From: Candidatus Hartigia pinicola
Lineage (GTDB): Bacteria > Pseudomonadota > Gammaproteobacteria > Enterobacterales > Enterobacteriaceae
Length of the DNA stretch: 64,000 nucleotides
Assembly (NCBI GenBank): GCA_020541205.1
Contig: CP048208.1
Coordinates: 1,488,001-1,552,000 of the forward strand
Direction: 5' to 3'
Shown: one piece after another, positions 49,055 to 64,000 of the stretch
Position numbering within the stretch: the first letter of the stretch is position 1
How the letters are laid out: every line of letters begins with the position of its first letter
The notes under the pieces: generated by a model
Told to the model about the DNA's origin: nothing
The model's input: only the letters and a program-made list of their open reading frames with translations
Database searches by the model: none
Program-made: the position numbers and the translations under genes

Positions 49055-49656
49055 GCTAGCATCTCCTCAATTTTCTTCACAGCGTCATTAGTCATCATAA
49101 CCTTATCAAAGCTAATTAAACTAACTGGATTGATACTCGATGCATCACGCACGTCAACTTGATATAAGTTACGTGCAGCTAGAAATAATTTTTGATCTAA
49201 TCCAGAAATAATAATTAATACATTATCCAGAGCTAGAACTTTTAATTTTTGTACTAACAATTTAGTTTTAGATAATTCTATAGAGAATTTTTCGACAATA
49301 ATTAATCGATCTTCACGTATTAATTGAGACAATATACTTTTTAACGCGCTACGATACATTTTTTTATTAACTTTTTGACTATGTTTTTGTGGTTTAGCAG
49401 CAAAACTAACACCACCAGAACGCCAAATTGGGCTATTAATAGAACCCGCACGTGCACGACCAGTGCCTTTTTGACGCCACGGTTTTTTGCCAGAACCAGA
49501 AACCTCAGCACGAGTTTTCTGAGCCCGAGTTCCTTGACGAGCATAAGCTGAATATGCAACAACTACTTGGTGAATAAGTGCTTTATTAAAATCACGTGCG
49601 AAGGTAGTTTCAGAAACAGTTAGCACGGTTTGTGTATCTCTCATTACTAATTCCAT
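49051..49656 (-). CDS. rplD: 50S ribosomal protein L4
   Basis: L4 lines the exit tunnel and in E. coli also attenuates and represses the S10 operon through its leader. The 201 residues equal the E. coli length. It starts [19 protein letters not shown]; the tunnel loop [41 protein letters not shown] is intact. Since the S10 leader also survives, autogenous control may persist. It lies 16 bases after rplC. Confidence 0.97.
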   Translation of the reverse strand: MELVMRDTQTVLTVSETTFARDFNKALIHQVVVAYSAYARQGTRAQKTRAEVSGSGKKPWRQKGTGRARAGSINSPIWRSGGVSFAAKPQKHSQKVNKKMYRSALKSILSQLIREDRLIIVEKFSIELSKTKLLVQKLKVLALDNVLIIISGLDQKLFLAARNLYQVDVRDASSINPVSLISFDKVMMTNDAVKKIEEMLA

Positions 49657-49672
49657 GCCTCTCTCCTTGACG

Positions 49673-50302
49673 TTAAACCTTAACAGCAGGTTTTACGATC
49701 AGATCACTCCCCGTTGCTCCTGGAACAGGACCTTTAACCAGTAACAATTTTCGATCAGAATCAACACGTACCACATCTAAACTCTGAATGGTGACACGCT
49801 CACAACCAAGTTGGCCTGGCATTTTTTTACCTTTAAATACTTTACCCGGAGTCTGATTCTGACCAATAGAACCCGGAACACGATGAGACAAAGAGTTACC
49901 ATGAGTAGCATCTTGAGTACGGAAATTCCAGCGTTTCACTGTGCCAGAAAAACCTTTACCTTTAGATATGCCAGTAACATCAACTTTTTGCACATCAGCG
50001 AAAAGTTCAATGCTAATACTTTGACCTACATTAAAGTCAATACTTTTTTCAGTACGAAATTCACGAAGAATACGCCCAGCTTCAACACCAGATTTAACAA
50101 AATGAAATGCTTCAGGTTTAGTTATACGATTAATTTTTTTGCTACCTGTAGTTACCTGAATAGCATTATAACCATCAGTTTCTAAAGTTTTAACTTGTGT
50201 AACGCGATTGTTTTCAATGGCAATAACAGTTACAGGAATAGAAACACCATCTTCAGTGAAAATGCGAGTCATTCCCACTTTTTTACCGACTAATCCAATC
50301 AT
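49673..50302 (-). CDS. rplC: 50S ribosomal protein L3
   Basis: L3 starts 50S assembly and reaches the peptidyl transferase centre. The 209 residues equal the E. coli length: [27 protein letters not shown], and the central extension [34 protein letters not shown]. The glutamine in GQNQTPG, methylated by PrmB in E. coli, is present. It is the second gene of the S10 operon, 52 bases after rpsJ. Confidence 0.97.
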   Translation of the reverse strand: MIGLVGKKVGMTRIFTEDGVSIPVTVIAIENNRVTQVKTLETDGYNAIQVTTGSKKINRITKPEAFHFVKSGVEAGRILREFRTEKSIDFNVGQSISIELFADVQKVDVTGISKGKGFSGTVKRWNFRTQDATHGNSLSHRVPGSIGQNQTPGKVFKGKKMPGQLGCERVTIQSLDVVRVDSDRKLLLVKGPVPGATGSDLIVKPAVKV

Positions 50303-50354
50303 TGTTTAACCTCTTAATAACCTCTCGATCGTTTAACGACATACAACGACTTGA

Positions 50355-50855
<501 letters not shown>

Positions 50856-50860
50856 TTCGT

Positions 50861-50888
50861 ATTATACGCAACTGAATTTAAAAAGCAA
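50861..50888 (-). promoter_or_regulatory. S10 operon promoter
   Basis: On the minus strand TTGCTT (50883-50888), a 16-base spacer and the perfect TATAAT (50861-50866) precede rpsJ by about 195 bases. The position relative to rpsJ is as in E. coli. It is the only strong promoter match in the upstream spacer. Confidence 0.7.
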
Positions 50889-51940
50889 GTAATCGAAGGG
50901 AATATGTGCAAATTTTTCTCTTTTATTCAAATACAGAATAAAGTTAAAATTTTATCATCTAATATCAATATTAAATATTCTAAATAATGATAAGACAAGG
51001 TAGATTAAATAAACAAACTGAATGAAGATATTTAAATACTTATTACAATAGTTTCATATTTGTCGATCTTAGTGAAGTAAACCTCATACATATTTTACAA
51101 CTAAAATTTAGTGATTATTTAAAATATCAAATATATGACACTGCACTATCTTAATATTTATATGCAGTATATAATACAGACCATTTAAAAATATTTAATG
51201 ATATTTTTTCTATATCTTCATGTATTCTTCATCTATGCAAGTAATTTTTATGCAGATTCAAGTTGTCCAAAATTATTTTCTATTTTTATTAGTAATCTTT
51301 CTTATAATTACTCAAATCGCACAACATAAACTTTAAATATGTAGCACACTACACTATTTAACGCTGAAACCTGTTTGCATCTATGTTATTTTTTAAAAAA
51401 CTATATCTATATTCATAAATATTGTAACACATCAATAAACTCGAATAATGCTATTGACATTCTAACTACTGCGCATACAAACATATCTTGCTTACGAGGC
51501 TTTTCTGTATTTCTTTATTAGTCATCACTTTCTATCTAAAGCGAAAATATTTATATATTTAGTATTACTTAAAAAGTATTGGTAATACTTGTATCATGAA
51601 AATATACTTTTAAATATATGCAAAACGCAAAATAATATAAAAATATCTAATATTTAAAAACTATTACAAGATATACACATTGTCTATTTAATAGAAAGAG
51701 CGTTTAATATGATTCAATATATCATATTAAATAATGTTAATATTGTTAATATTATTATTCAGATCAGACCAATGCGAAATAATTCAGAGTTACAAAAAAC
51801 ATGAATCGAGTATAAATTCCACTAATTTACCTAAATATATTATTAAAATTTTGAGAATTTACCATATAATTTTTAAAATAACACAAGACCAGTAAAAGAT
51901 TGATTGTGTTTTAAATGTTCTAAATTAGTAACAGCACATT
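50889..51940. other. Gene-free spacer between the S10 promoter and mnmE
   Basis: This is about 1.05 kb of AT-rich DNA without a gene or a convincing RNA. It marks a junction: in E. coli the S10 cluster and mnmE are far apart. Near 51911-51929 the string TTTAAATGTTCTAAATTA repeats part of the purA downstream hairpin (1276-1292). It should include the mnmE transcription end, but no GC hairpin is visible. Confidence 0.6.
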
Positions 51941-53305
51941 TTACTTTCCGATACAAAAACTTGAAAAAATCCGGTTCAGCAATTCATCAGAACTCACATC
52001 ACCTGTAATTTCGCTTAATTTTTTCTGTGCAAAACGTAACTCTTCAGCGAGTAATTCATAAGAACGATAAAATACTAATTGTTCATAACCTTGAGAGATA
52101 TGTATAGCGGCAGAATCTAATGCTTGAAGATGGCGACGACGAGCTAAAAATCTCCCTGTGATGTTGCTATTAAAACCGATTACTTCTTTAAGGTGGTCAC
52201 GTAACAAATCTATTCCTTGTTCTTCACGTGCAGATAAACGAATTAACGGGTATCTTCCATTTTTAACAAATTCAATTTTCTCACCAGTTTGATCTACTTT
52301 ATTACGAATAACAGTGATACGTAATGTGTCTGATAAGCGTTCCATAAATTCAGGCCAAATTTCCTGAGGTTCTATTCTATCTGTAGTGGTGCTATCAACT
52401 ATCAACAAGACTCGATCAGCCTGTTTAATCTCTTTCCATGCACGATCCACACCAATACGCTCAACTTCATTATTTGCTACACACAAACCTGCTGTATCAA
52501 TAAGATGTAATGGCATCCCATCAATATGAATATGTTCACGTAAAACATCACGAGTTGTACCGGCAATATCAGTTACAATAGCTACCTCATGTCCTACTAA
52601 AACATTTAGCAAACTTGATTTACCTGCATTCGGTCGACCAGCAAGGACCACCGTCATTCCTTCCCGTAACAAGCTACCTTGACGTGCTTCTGAACGAACT
52701 CGCGCTAAATTAGCAACCACCTCATCTAGGGTAATTTTAATTTTAGAATTAGACAAAAAATTAATTTCTTCATCCGGAAAATCTATTTCTGCCTCAACAT
52801 ATACACGTAATCTAGTTAGCGCTTCACTAATTTGATTGATCTGAACAGAAAAATCACCTTGTAATGAATTCATCGCAAAACGAGCGGCTTGTTCTGAACT
52901 GGCATCAATTAAATCAGCGATCGCCTCAGCTTGAGCAAGATCTAATTTATCGTTTAAAAACGCACGTTCAGAGAATTCACCAGGATTCGCAATACGGATT
53001 CCATCAATTCTTAAAATACGTCTTAACAATAAATCAAGAATCACAGGACCACCATGTCCTTGTAACTCTAAAACATCTTCTCCAGTAAACGAATAAGGCC
53101 CTTGAAAAAAAATTGCAATACCTTTCTCAAGCACTGTCTTGTCAACATCACGAAAAGGTAGGTAATCTGCATAACGCGTTTTTGGTAGCTTACCGAGTAC
53201 CGCTTCAGCAACTAGAACCGATTTTGGACCTGATATTCGTAAAATACCAACACCACCACGACCAGGAGGTGTTACCTGTGCAACGATTGTATCGTTATCT
53301 TTCAT
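51941..53305 (-). CDS. mnmE: tRNA modification GTPase MnmE
   Basis: MnmE with MnmG makes the cmnm5 modification at wobble U34 of certain tRNAs. The 454 residues equal the E. coli length. It starts [26 protein letters not shown]; the folate-binding N-terminal domain is followed by a helical domain, and the inserted G domain has [12 protein letters not shown] (G1), [14 protein letters not shown] (G3) and NKVD (G4). It ends FCIGK, with the catalytic Cys. mnmG is not in this window. It is 117 bases downstream of yidC. Confidence 0.98.
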   Translation of the reverse strand: MKDNDTIVAQVTPPGRGGVGILRISGPKSVLVAEAVLGKLPKTRYADYLPFRDVDKTVLEKGIAIFFQGPYSFTGEDVLELQGHGGPVILDLLLRRILRIDGIRIANPGEFSERAFLNDKLDLAQAEAIADLIDASSEQAARFAMNSLQGDFSVQINQISEALTRLRVYVEAEIDFPDEEINFLSNSKIKITLDEVVANLARVRSEARQGSLLREGMTVVLAGRPNAGKSSLLNVLVGHEVAIVTDIAGTTRDVLREHIHIDGMPLHLIDTAGLCVANNEVERIGVDRAWKEIKQADRVLLIVDSTTTDRIEPQEIWPEFMERLSDTLRITVIRNKVDQTGEKIEFVKNGRYPLIRLSAREEQGIDLLRDHLKEVIGFNSNITGRFLARRRHLQALDSAAIHISQGYEQLVFYRSYELLAEELRFAQKKLSEITGDVSSDELLNRIFSSFCIGK

Positions 53306-53422
53306 GACGTTTCTCTATTAATCTCATAAAAATCAATATGATTTTCTAACTCGATTTCGATAATACTATATTCTAAATATATTTTCCAAAAAAAAGAATA
53401 TGAAGCTTATGTAACATTATTA

Positions 53423-55084
53423 TTATTTTAAATCTTTTTTTTGTTTTTTCTTACGCCTATGGAGTCCACATTTTTCTAATCCACGATAAATAATTTGTTG
53501 TTGAATGATCGTTACTAAATTACTTACAATATAGTACAATACTAAACCTGATGGGAACCACAGAAAAAAAACAGTAAAGATAACAGGCATATAAATCATT
53601 ATCTTCTTCTGCATTGGGTCAGTCACTTCAGTTGGTGAGATATTCTGAATAATAAACATTGTCAGACCTAGTAAAACTGGCTGAACATAATAAGGATCTT
53701 GTGCTGATAAGTCTTGAATCCAACCAAAAAATGGGGCATGACGCAATTCCACTGAGCCAATCAACATATAATAAAGTGCAAGAAAGATAGGCATTTGTAT
53801 TAATAAAGGTAAACAACCACCAAGTGGATTTACTTTTTCAGCTTTATACATTGCTATCATTTCTTGGCTTATACGCTGTTTATCATCACCGATTCGCTCA
53901 CGCATTGCGGCTAACTTTGGTTGCAGTAAACGCATTTTTGCCATCGACGTATACTGCGCTTTAGTTAGCGGATACATGATACCACGAACGACAAAAGTAA
54001 TAATGATGATAGCTACACCCCAATTACCAACAAAACCATGAATAAAGTTTAACAGTTTAAATAATGGCTGAGAAATAAACCATAACCAACCGTAATCAAC
54101 AGTTAAGTCTAAGTATGGAGCAACCTCTGCCATTTCTAACTGTATTTCAGGGCCAATCCATAACGTAGATGAATATCTCCCACTACTATTAGCTGAAATA
54201 GTCATAGGCTCACTTTTATAACCAATAATAACAAACATTTTATTAAGAGCAGTGGTGTAAAACGTACTTTTTTCATTAGTGGAAGGAACCCATGCAGTCG
54301 CAAAATATTGCTGAAGCATAGCAACCCAACCACCTGTAGTGGTTAGATTCAGGTTTTTATCTTCAATATCAGTAAAACTGTATTTCTTATAGTTTGTTTC
54401 ATTTGAAGAATATGCAGCACCAAGATAAGTATTTAATGCAAAGTTATTACTACTAGTGTCTCGCTCTTTCGGCAAGTGCATAGTTTGTTTTAATTGACCA
54501 AAAAACACTAGATTTAAAGACTGATGTGTTGGGTTTTCAATATTATACTCAACAGTAATAGTATAATGACCTCGTTTTAGAACGTAGGTTTTTTGATAAC
54601 TTATACCATCTTTATTAGTAAAGATCATTGGAATACGAAGCTCATTTTGACCATCCTGCAACGTAAATTTTTCTGCATTAACTAAGTAAAGAGGACGCAT
54701 GCCATTATTATTAGCCGGATTATCTGGGCCATGTTGACCAATTAAACCACTTTGAGCCTGATAGATAAAACTTGATGTAGTTTCTAATAAACGAAAAGGA
54801 TCTTTTGAATGAAGAGTTGATGGATATGCTAATAAGTAAGCTTCATTAATATCAGCACCACGTGTATTAATACGCAAATCTAAAACATCAGTTTTTACTG
54901 TGATTAGCTTATCTTGCCCAACACTTCTTAAATCTTGAGTATTATTAGTACTTAAGACATTAGTCTGTTGCGTAGTTTTGACAGTTTGTGCGTCCTGAGT
55001 AGCTTTCTTACTTTCCCAGCCCTGCCATACTAAAAACGCAACGAATATCAAAGCTATGAGTAGAAGATTGCGTTGCGAATTCAT
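53423..55084 (-). CDS. yidC: Membrane protein insertase YidC
   Basis: YidC inserts and folds inner-membrane proteins, alone or with SecYEG. The start at 55084 gives [23 protein letters not shown] (first membrane helix) and 553 residues (E. coli 548); ATG at 55090 adds two. After the periplasmic domain (about residues 60-345) come the conserved core helices: [30 protein letters not shown] with the groove arginine, [20 protein letters not shown], and [25 protein letters not shown]. The tail is lysine-rich. It lies in the ancestral rpmH-rnpA-yidD-yidC-mnmE order. Confidence 0.97.
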   Translation of the reverse strand: MNSQRNLLLIALIFVAFLVWQGWESKKATQDAQTVKTTQQTNVLSTNNTQDLRSVGQDKLITVKTDVLDLRINTRGADINEAYLLAYPSTLHSKDPFRLLETTSSFIYQAQSGLIGQHGPDNPANNNGMRPLYLVNAEKFTLQDGQNELRIPMIFTNKDGISYQKTYVLKRGHYTITVEYNIENPTHQSLNLVFFGQLKQTMHLPKERDTSSNNFALNTYLGAAYSSNETNYKKYSFTDIEDKNLNLTTTGGWVAMLQQYFATAWVPSTNEKSTFYTTALNKMFVIIGYKSEPMTISANSSGRYSSTLWIGPEIQLEMAEVAPYLDLTVDYGWLWFISQPLFKLLNFIHGFVGNWGVAIIIITFVVRGIMYPLTKAQYTSMAKMRLLQPKLAAMRERIGDDKQRISQEMIAMYKAEKVNPLGGCLPLLIQMPIFLALYYMLIGSVELRHAPFFGWIQDLSAQDPYYVQPVLLGLTMFIIQNISPTEVTDPMQKKIMIYMPVIFTVFFLWFPSGLVLYYIVSNLVTIIQQQIIYRGLEKCGLHRRKKKQKKDLK

Positions 55085-55138
55085 CGTCATAATTCTCTAT
55101 TATTATCATTTTTAAGCGGAAAAGAATCATCACTACCA

Positions 55139-55294
55139 TTATATATGGTAGCATTTGAATATATATTGTACCATTACCCTAGTACTTTCTACACTTTTTG
55201 GACTTACACAAATAACATTAGCACCATAATATAAACCATTTGGAATAATACCGAAGTAACCTCCTAATAATGGGATTAAGTATTGACTAATCAT
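55139..55294 (-). pseudogene. yidD: Decayed remnant of yidD
   Basis: Between rnpA and yidC, where enterobacteria carry yidD (85 residues in E. coli), a 51-codon frame reads MISQYLIPLLGGYFGIIPNG, then LYYGANVI, and ends FKCYHI. It keeps the outline of YidD: YxRLISPLLG (as QYLIPLLG), FTPTCSSYG (as IIPNGLYYG) and VKRVLKCHPL (as VQYIFKCYHI), at the family spacing give or take one residue. The two cysteines of the HCRFTPTCS block are lost and the glycine-rich C-terminus is gone. YidD assists membrane insertion and is dispensable in E. coli. Called a fossil rather than a working gene. Confidence 0.75.
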
Positions 55295-55309
55295 TACTCA
55301 TCAACTCAA

Positions 55310-55675
55310 TTAAAAATTTTTGACTAATTGATTGTGTCGCTGCCATAATTGATCTAATAATTCTGTAATTTGTTGATTATCTAGATTTTCCACTCTTTTT
55401 CTCACAAATAATACAAAATCCATTGAAGGTAATTCATGCTGATGCAAACGAAAATATTCACGTGCTAAGCGTTTGATACGATTTCGCTGATGAGCTTTTT
55501 TGACATTTTTTTTAGCAATAGCTAAACCAATTCTGGGGTGTCCTAGTTCATTTCGGAAACCCAGGATTGTGATTTCTGGGGCATGTGCCCTTTGAGGTTT
55601 CTTGAAGACAGCATCGAAATGTTTAGAAGTTAGCAAACGAAGTTCCTTAGTAAAATTAAACTTAATTATTTGCAT
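55310..55675 (-). CDS. rnpA: Ribonuclease P protein component
   Basis: RnpA helps the catalytic RNA of RNase P bind precursor tRNA leaders. The 121 residues (E. coli 119) include [60 protein letters not shown], with the RNR motif RNRIKR. The N-terminus is two residues longer than E. coli. It lies 16 bases after rpmH, with which it is presumably cotranscribed. rnpB was not found in the window. Confidence 0.96.
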   Translation of the reverse strand: MQIIKFNFTKELRLLTSKHFDAVFKKPQRAHAPEITILGFRNELGHPRIGLAIAKKNVKKAHQRNRIKRLAREYFRLHQHELPSMDFVLFVRKRVENLDNQQITELLDQLWQRHNQLVKNF

Positions 55676-55691
55676 TATAAAGTTAGCTTTA

Positions 55692-55835
55692 TTACTTAGA
55701 TGAAACAGTTAGACGAGAGCGATTTTTGGCACGGCGACGAGCCAAAACCTGTCGACCATTTTTAGTGGTCATACGAGCACGAAAGCCATGTGAACGTTTT
55801 CGCTTCAGTCTAGATGGTTGAAAAGTGCGTTTCAT
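55692..55835 (-). CDS. rpmH: 50S ribosomal protein L34
   Basis: L34 is a small, very basic large-subunit protein. The 47-residue frame starts [20 protein letters not shown], continues [20 protein letters not shown] and ends RLTVSSK; E. coli has 46, so one serine is added near the end. It lies divergent from dnaA and 16 bases before rnpA. It was identified by direct translation of this strand. Confidence 0.96.
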   Translation of the reverse strand: MKRTFQPSRLKRKRSHGFRARMTTKNGRQVLARRRAKNRSRLTVSSK

Positions 55836-55946
55836 AAAGATTGATACCTAATTTTAAAATTTATCACTGATTTAGTAAATACGTTACAAGCAATGAAAAC
55901 TGACATATACCAGTCTCTTTATATTAAAACAATATAAGAAAAAAGA

Positions 55947-55976
55947 ATTATAATAAAATATAAAGAGTCACGTCAA
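55947..55976 (-). promoter_or_regulatory. rpmH-rnpA promoter
   Basis: On the minus strand TTGACG (55971-55976), an 18-base spacer and TATAAT (55947-55952) lie about 115 bases upstream of the rpmH start. It is a near-consensus sigma70 promoter at the position expected from E. coli rpmH. Confidence 0.65.
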
Positions 55977-57195
55977 TTCAATAACGTAATCAAAATGTTG
56001 AAATTTACAACTAGTCACAACTGGTTTGACTACATCTGCTATAACAATTAATATATATTATGTTCATCTTTAGACCTAACTTAGAATCACTCCGAATAAA
56101 ATTATATTCACAATGTGAAATAAGTGTAAAATAATATGAAATCAGCTTTTAAAGCACAAGAATTATTAGTAAATCTAAAAAATATCTTTAATGCTAAGAA
56201 GTATTCTAATACATAAATTTAAACATCTATGGAGTATTGTTTTTCAACATCACAAAAAAATCATTATTAAATTAACTCAATAAAATCAAATATTTAAATA
56301 CCATTATAACGTTTCTATATTTAACAATGTTTTCCAAAAAACACAAGATACACTTAACGACCTAATATTTACAGGTTAAATAAAAGACATAGAGTTTATT
56401 ACATTTTTCTATTTTAGCAATTATAACAACAACAAGACAAGCATCATACGAAAATATTCTAATTGTACTATTAAAGATAGTTAATACATTCTCGCTGTTT
56501 TACAAATTACAATAATCTTCACAAACTCAAAGTTATCAAAACACTTTTCCATCATACTATTTATTGTACTTTTATTTTCACAAGACAGAAAGAAACTAAA
56601 TATCTACTACCTTTTAAAGTTTGATTCTAAAAATTTTCTAAACCTGTATTATGACTTTTTCATGAAATATATTCATCTTCTTAAAATATTGCTTATAATT
56701 AATTACAAAATATTCTTAATAGTTCTTTGATTAATATCGATAGGAAGCTGACTAATCACATATTTAACCCTGTTTTAAGTATATTGAATTTTCGTTTAAA
56801 CCGCGTCTCTTTCTAAAATTTAAAACGGTATTCAAACGATATTCAAACGGTAATATACAATAGTTTTGCTAAAGAAATAACTAGTGTAAACATCATTATT
56901 GACAATCAATTTTTCAAATATACAGTAGTAGTACACAAAAAGCACATACACATTGACTTCTTCGCTATACATGAATTTTAATTTCTGAATAATAAAACTC
57001 AATGTGTTGAAATATTTCTTGAGTAATGTTACTACTACCAAATTTCCTTATTATAAATTCTGAGATAATACATAAATCATAATATTAAAAAAGATTCAAG
57101 ATACCCTTTTAAATCGACGCAATAACACAATTGTCTCTGGATAAAAAACATAAAAACTGTATAAAAGAAATGGAGATCTCTTAATAATTTTACGG
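55977..57195. other. Gene-free rpmH-dnaA intergenic region
   Basis: About 1.2 kb without genes, far longer than the few hundred bases in E. coli. I saw no consensus DnaA box (TTATCCACA) on either strand and no array of GATC sites, so nothing suggests a replication origin. A partial tandem duplication, ACGGTATTCAA then ACGATATTCAA then ACGGTAAT, lies at 56823-56854. The one frame of 69 codons (56832-57041) looks random. Confidence 0.55.
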
Positions 57196-57201
57196 TATAA
57201 T
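57196..57201 (+). promoter_or_regulatory. dnaA promoter -10 element
   Basis: ACGGTATAATCCC contains a perfect TATAAT about 155 bases before the dnaA start and resembles the CCGTATAATCCTCC of the E. coli dnaA promoter region. No -35 match is clear. GATCTCTTAATAATTTTAC just upstream is rich in A and T, like many promoters of this window. Confidence 0.5.
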
Positions 57202-57356
57202 CCCAATCACATATCTGATTAAAAGATTTTAAAATACGATAGTTAAAATAAATTATTTTTACTTCTCTGGTTCCCTATATTAGAAGCCAAAATATTTTTT
57301 CTGAATTCATATTTCTTTTTCATATTATTTTATAAAGTTTGTTGGGGGAGCCCACC

Positions 57357-58751
57357 GTGTCACTTTTGCTTTGGCAGCAATGTCTTGCCCGATTACAGAA
57401 TGAACTACCTGCCACAGAATTCAATATGTGGATACGTCCCCTTCAAGCTGAATTAAACGATAATACACTGGCACTTTATGCCCCTAATCGTTTTGTCCTT
57501 GATTGGGTGAGAGATAAATATATTAGTAATATCAATGAATTGTTAAGTAATTTTTGTGGTATTAATGCACCGTCATTACACTTCAAAATAGGCAATAAAC
57601 CCCTCCTTGTTTCGTCAACACAAACATTGTCTACTTGTTATGCCCATAAAGAACCAGCTCTGACGATCTCATCAACACCTATACGACCAAATTGGGATGG
57701 CTTCATTAAAGCACTACCTAATATTCCTTACCGTTCTAATGTTAACCATAATCATACATTTGATAACTTTGTAGAAGGCAAATCAAATCAACTTGCTCGT
57801 GCTGCCGCGAAACAAGTTGCAGAAAATTTAGGCGGTGCATATAATCCTTTATTTCTTTACGGAGGAACAGGTTTAGGTAAAACACACTTATTACATGCTG
57901 TTGGCAAACATATCATACAATATAAAACTAATGCACGTGTAATATATATGAATTCTGAACGCTTTGTTCAAGATATGGTTAAATCTTTACAAAATAACGC
58001 TATTGAAGAGTTTAAACGCTACTATCGTTCTGTTGATGCTTTATTTATTGATGATATTCAATTTTTTGCAAAAAAAGAACGTTCTCAAGAAGAATTTTTT
58101 CATACTTTTAATGCATTATTGGAAGGTAATCAACAAATTATTTTAACATCTGATCGCTACCCTAAAGAAATTAACGGAGTTGAAGATCGATTAACATCTC
58201 GCTTTGGTTGGGGGTTAACAGTTGCAATAGAGCCTCCAGAGCTCGAAACACGCATTGCAATTTTAATGAAGAAAGCTGATGAAAATAAAATACAACTTCC
58301 AAGTGAAGTTGCTTGTTTTATCGCAAAACGCTTGCGTTCTAATGTTCGTGAATTAGAAGGAGCCCTAAATCGTGTTATTGCAAACGCAGACTTTACAGGC
58401 TGCGCTATTACGATAGATTTTGTGCGTGAAGCACTGCGAGATTTATTAACACTACAAGAAAAACTCGTAACTATTAATAACATTCAGAAGACTGTAGCTG
58501 AGTACTATAAAATAAAAATTGCAGACTTACTTTCTAAACGCCGTTCGCGTTCTATTGCTCGTCCACGTCAAATGGCAATGGCTATAGCAAAAGAACTAAC
58601 AAATCATAGTTTACCTGAAATAGGGAATGCTTTTGGTAGTCGTGATCACACAACAGTATTGCATGCTTGTCGTAAAATTGAGAAATTACGAGAAGAAAAC
58701 CATGACATAAAAGAAGATTTTTCTAACTTACTCAAAATATTATCATCTTAA
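57357..58751 (+). CDS. dnaA: Chromosomal replication initiator DnaA
   Basis: DnaA binds and opens oriC and loads DnaB. The start chosen is GTG at 57357, with GGGGGAG 8 bases before it, giving [26 protein letters not shown] and 464 residues (E. coli 467, also GTG); the in-frame TTG at 57339 overlaps the ribosome-binding site. Domain I and a short diverged linker (about residues 80-130) precede the AAA+ domain, with Walker [14 protein letters not shown], Walker [11 protein letters not shown] and [10 protein letters not shown]. The DNA-binding domain has [19 protein letters not shown] and [16 protein letters not shown]. dnaN follows after 5 bases. Confidence 0.97.
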   Translation: MSLLLWQQCLARLQNELPATEFNMWIRPLQAELNDNTLALYAPNRFVLDWVRDKYISNINELLSNFCGINAPSLHFKIGNKPLLVSSTQTLSTCYAHKEPALTISSTPIRPNWDGFIKALPNIPYRSNVNHNHTFDNFVEGKSNQLARAAAKQVAENLGGAYNPLFLYGGTGLGKTHLLHAVGKHIIQYKTNARVIYMNSERFVQDMVKSLQNNAIEEFKRYYRSVDALFIDDIQFFAKKERSQEEFFHTFNALLEGNQQIILTSDRYPKEINGVEDRLTSRFGWGLTVAIEPPELETRIAILMKKADENKIQLPSEVACFIAKRLRSNVRELEGALNRVIANADFTGCAITIDFVREALRDLLTLQEKLVTINNIQKTVAEYYKIKIADLLSKRRSRSIARPRQMAMAIAKELTNHSLPEIGNAFGSRDHTTVLHACRKIEKLREENHDIKEDFSNLLKILSS

Positions 58752-58756
58752 TTGCT

Positions 58757-59857
58757 ATGAAATTTACTATTACACGTGAAAAATTATTAAAACCATTACA
58801 ACAAGTTAGTGGTCCAGTAGGTGGACGTCCTGCACTACCAATTTTAGGAAACATTCTTATTCAAATAAAAGAAGGCATGTTATTATTGACAGGAACAGAC
58901 TTAGAAATGGAAATGATGGCTAATGTTTCTTTACATCAAGAGCATGAAGTTGGCGAAATCACTGTTCCAGCACGTAAATTTTTTGATATCTGGCGCGGGC
59001 TTCCAACAGATTCTAACATCCATGTAGAACTCGATGATAACAGATTAATTGTCCGTTCAGGTCGTAGCCGCTTTTCTCTATCAACATTACCAGCAGTAGA
59101 TTTTCCAAACTTAGATAATTGGAAAAGCGAAGTGTCATTTTATCTTTCACAATCGGTACTCAAACGCTTAATTGAAGCAACACAATTTTCAATGGCACAC
59201 CAAGATGTGCGTTACTATCTCAACGGTATGTTATTTGAAACAGAAGATCAACTATTAAGAACTGTATCAACTGATGGGCATCGGCTTGCAATTTCTTCCA
59301 TGAATATTGCCCAAAATCTTCCTTCTCATTCTGTAATTGTACCACGTAAAAGTGTGATTGAATTAATGCGCCTCTTAGATTATGTGGATTCACCTTTACA
59401 ATTACAAATTGGTAAAACTAACATACGAGCACATGTTAGTAACTTTATTTTTACCTCTAAATTAGTAGATGGTCATTTCCCAGATTATCGTAGTGTCGTA
59501 CCAAAACACTCAGATAAAACATTAGAAGCACGCTGCGATTTATTAAAACAATCTTTCTCTCGTGCTGCGATTTTATCAAATGAAAAATTCCACGGCGTCC
59601 GTCTGTATTTTAGTGAGAATCAACTATGCATCACAGCTAACAATCCTGAGCAGGAAGAATCAGAAGAAATTATTGATGTTAAGTATGAAGGAACTGAAAT
59701 AGAAATCAGCTTTAACGTTAGCTATATTTTAGATGTATTGAACGCACTAAAGAGTGAAAATGTCACACTGTTTTTAACTGATCCAATATCAAGTATGAAA
59801 ATTACCGCCTCCACAAACAAAACTTCTATCTATGTTATTATGCCAATGCGGTTATAG
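58757..59857 (+). CDS. dnaN: DNA polymerase III beta sliding clamp
   Basis: The beta clamp tethers DNA polymerase III to DNA. The 366 residues equal the E. coli length, from MKFTITREKLLKPLQQVSGPVGGRPALPILGNIL to YVIMPMRL. Three clamp domains (about 1-125, 126-250, 251-366) are complete, including the hydrophobic cleft residues at the C-terminal PMRL end. It is cotranscribed with dnaA (gap 5 bases). recF, which should follow, is missing. Confidence 0.98.
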   Translation: MKFTITREKLLKPLQQVSGPVGGRPALPILGNILIQIKEGMLLLTGTDLEMEMMANVSLHQEHEVGEITVPARKFFDIWRGLPTDSNIHVELDDNRLIVRSGRSRFSLSTLPAVDFPNLDNWKSEVSFYLSQSVLKRLIEATQFSMAHQDVRYYLNGMLFETEDQLLRTVSTDGHRLAISSMNIAQNLPSHSVIVPRKSVIELMRLLDYVDSPLQLQIGKTNIRAHVSNFIFTSKLVDGHFPDYRSVVPKHSDKTLEARCDLLKQSFSRAAILSNEKFHGVRLYFSENQLCITANNPEQEESEEIIDVKYEGTEIEISFNVSYILDVLNALKSENVTLFLTDPISSMKITASTNKTSIYVIMPMRL

Positions 59858-63366
<3,509 letters not shown>

Positions 63367-63393
63367 GTTATTGTTCATAATTATATTTTAAAT

Positions 63394-63430
63394 AACAACT
63401 CTTACAAAACAAAGAGGTTTGATTTTTTTT
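63394..63430 (+). terminator. Terminator after gyrB
   Basis: CTCTT (63399-63403) and AAGAG (63412-63416) form a short stem extended by imperfect pairing, followed after GTTTGA by eight Ts (63423-63430). It lies about 30 bases after the gyrB stop. The stem is weak but the T-run makes it plausible. Confidence 0.5.
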
Positions 63431-64000
63431 ATTATACTAGTGTGTGTCAGCTGATTCCATAAAATTAATTGTTTATTTTTATGTTATCACTTTAAAATCG
63501 ATTTATAATATTTTGTAGACTAGTATATATCTATAAAAATGCTCCTTACTAACTAATTCTGTTCAGTGAGTTTTCTGGCAAGAAAAACTATTTATTATTG
63601 CGATATTTGCAAAGAGAAAACATGAGAAAAAATGAAATCTACCGTGAAGACAATAAAAATTCTGCTTTCATAAATAGAGAAAACTTTAAGAATATACATA
63701 TATCTAATGCAAAAGACGATGATAAAATTATAAAAATTTAATCATAAAATAACATATAATAGATAATAGATAAATACCTAAAAAGTATTATACAATTATA
63801 ACTAAAACGGAGTATATAGCCAAAAAAAACAAACAACTCAATTCTATTGAACCTGAAGATAGCATAATTATCATACTTTTAATACGTGTTGTATATAATA
63901 ATTTCACTAGAAAATAATTTCAGCCATGATTATCTATTACGTACTCTATTCAAATTATGAAAATAAAAATATTCCATACGAAGTTTATATTGCAATATCA
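63431..64000. other. Gene-free end of the window
   Basis: These 570 bases downstream of gyrB are AT-rich and hold no recognisable gene or RNA. The genes that follow gyrB in E. coli are not seen. Confidence 0.6.

Noticed and set aside
56832-57041. 69-codon minus-strand ORF in the rpmH-dnaA spacer
   Set aside because: No recognisable domain, no ribosome-binding site, AT-driven composition.
55977-57356. Replication origin upstream of dnaA
   Set aside because: No consensus DnaA box seen and enterobacterial oriC lies elsewhere; AT-richness alone is not evidence here.
57339-57356. TTG start for dnaA six codons upstream
   Set aside because: It would overlap the GGGGGAG ribosome-binding site; GTG at 57357 gives the family N-terminus.

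Overview
The window is a piece of chromosome from a strongly AT-biased gammaproteobacterium of the order Enterobacterales, almost certainly an insect-associated endosymbiont in genome decay. The intact proteins are close to their E. coli counterparts in length and motifs. About half of the window is gene-free DNA of extreme AT content, with no readable genes and only small chance ORFs. The genus cannot be fixed from the sequence alone: Arsenophonus-like or Serratia symbiotica-like lineages are plausible, but this is inference.

Layout. (1) 1-33349: isolated housekeeping genes in a sea of non-coding DNA: the 3' part of purA, then map, lptF, divergent pepA, dapD, and a minus-strand block parE-parC-plsC followed at a distance by ftsP (sufI). 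plsC carries a one-base frameshift at a nine-A tract. FtsP has lost its third cupredoxin domain and one arginine of its Tat motif. (2) 33350-36921: a gene desert. (3) 36922-50888: the complete S10-spc-alpha ribosomal protein super-cluster on the minus strand, 30 genes including secY and rpoA, in ancestral enterobacterial order. It has recognisable promoters, leaders resembling the L4 (S10) and S4 (alpha) control regions, and a terminator after rplQ. (4) 50889-63366: the dnaA neighbourhood. mnmE, yidC, a decayed yidD, rnpA and rpmH lie on the minus strand; dnaA, dnaN and gyrB lie on the plus strand. recF is replaced by about 1.1 kb of non-coding DNA.

The retained genes cover translation (ribosome, MnmE, RnpA, Map), transcription (RpoA), secretion and membrane insertion (SecY, YidC), replication and topology (DnaA, DnaN, GyrB, ParC, ParE), purine and lysine/peptidoglycan precursor supply (PurA, DapD), lipid and envelope work (PlsC, LptF, FtsP) and peptide turnover (PepA). 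Lost or eroding functions are accessory to these: yidD, recF, FtsP and possibly PlsC. lptG is not beside lptF and glnD is not between map and dapD.

I found no convincing tRNA, rRNA, CRISPR array, intact insertion sequence or phage gene, and no previously undescribed multi-gene system. The most interesting signals are those of decay: a poly(A) frameshift in an otherwise intact gene, gene fossils recognisable by position, and a few palindromes or promoter-terminator pairs inside the deserts that could be small RNAs or chance.
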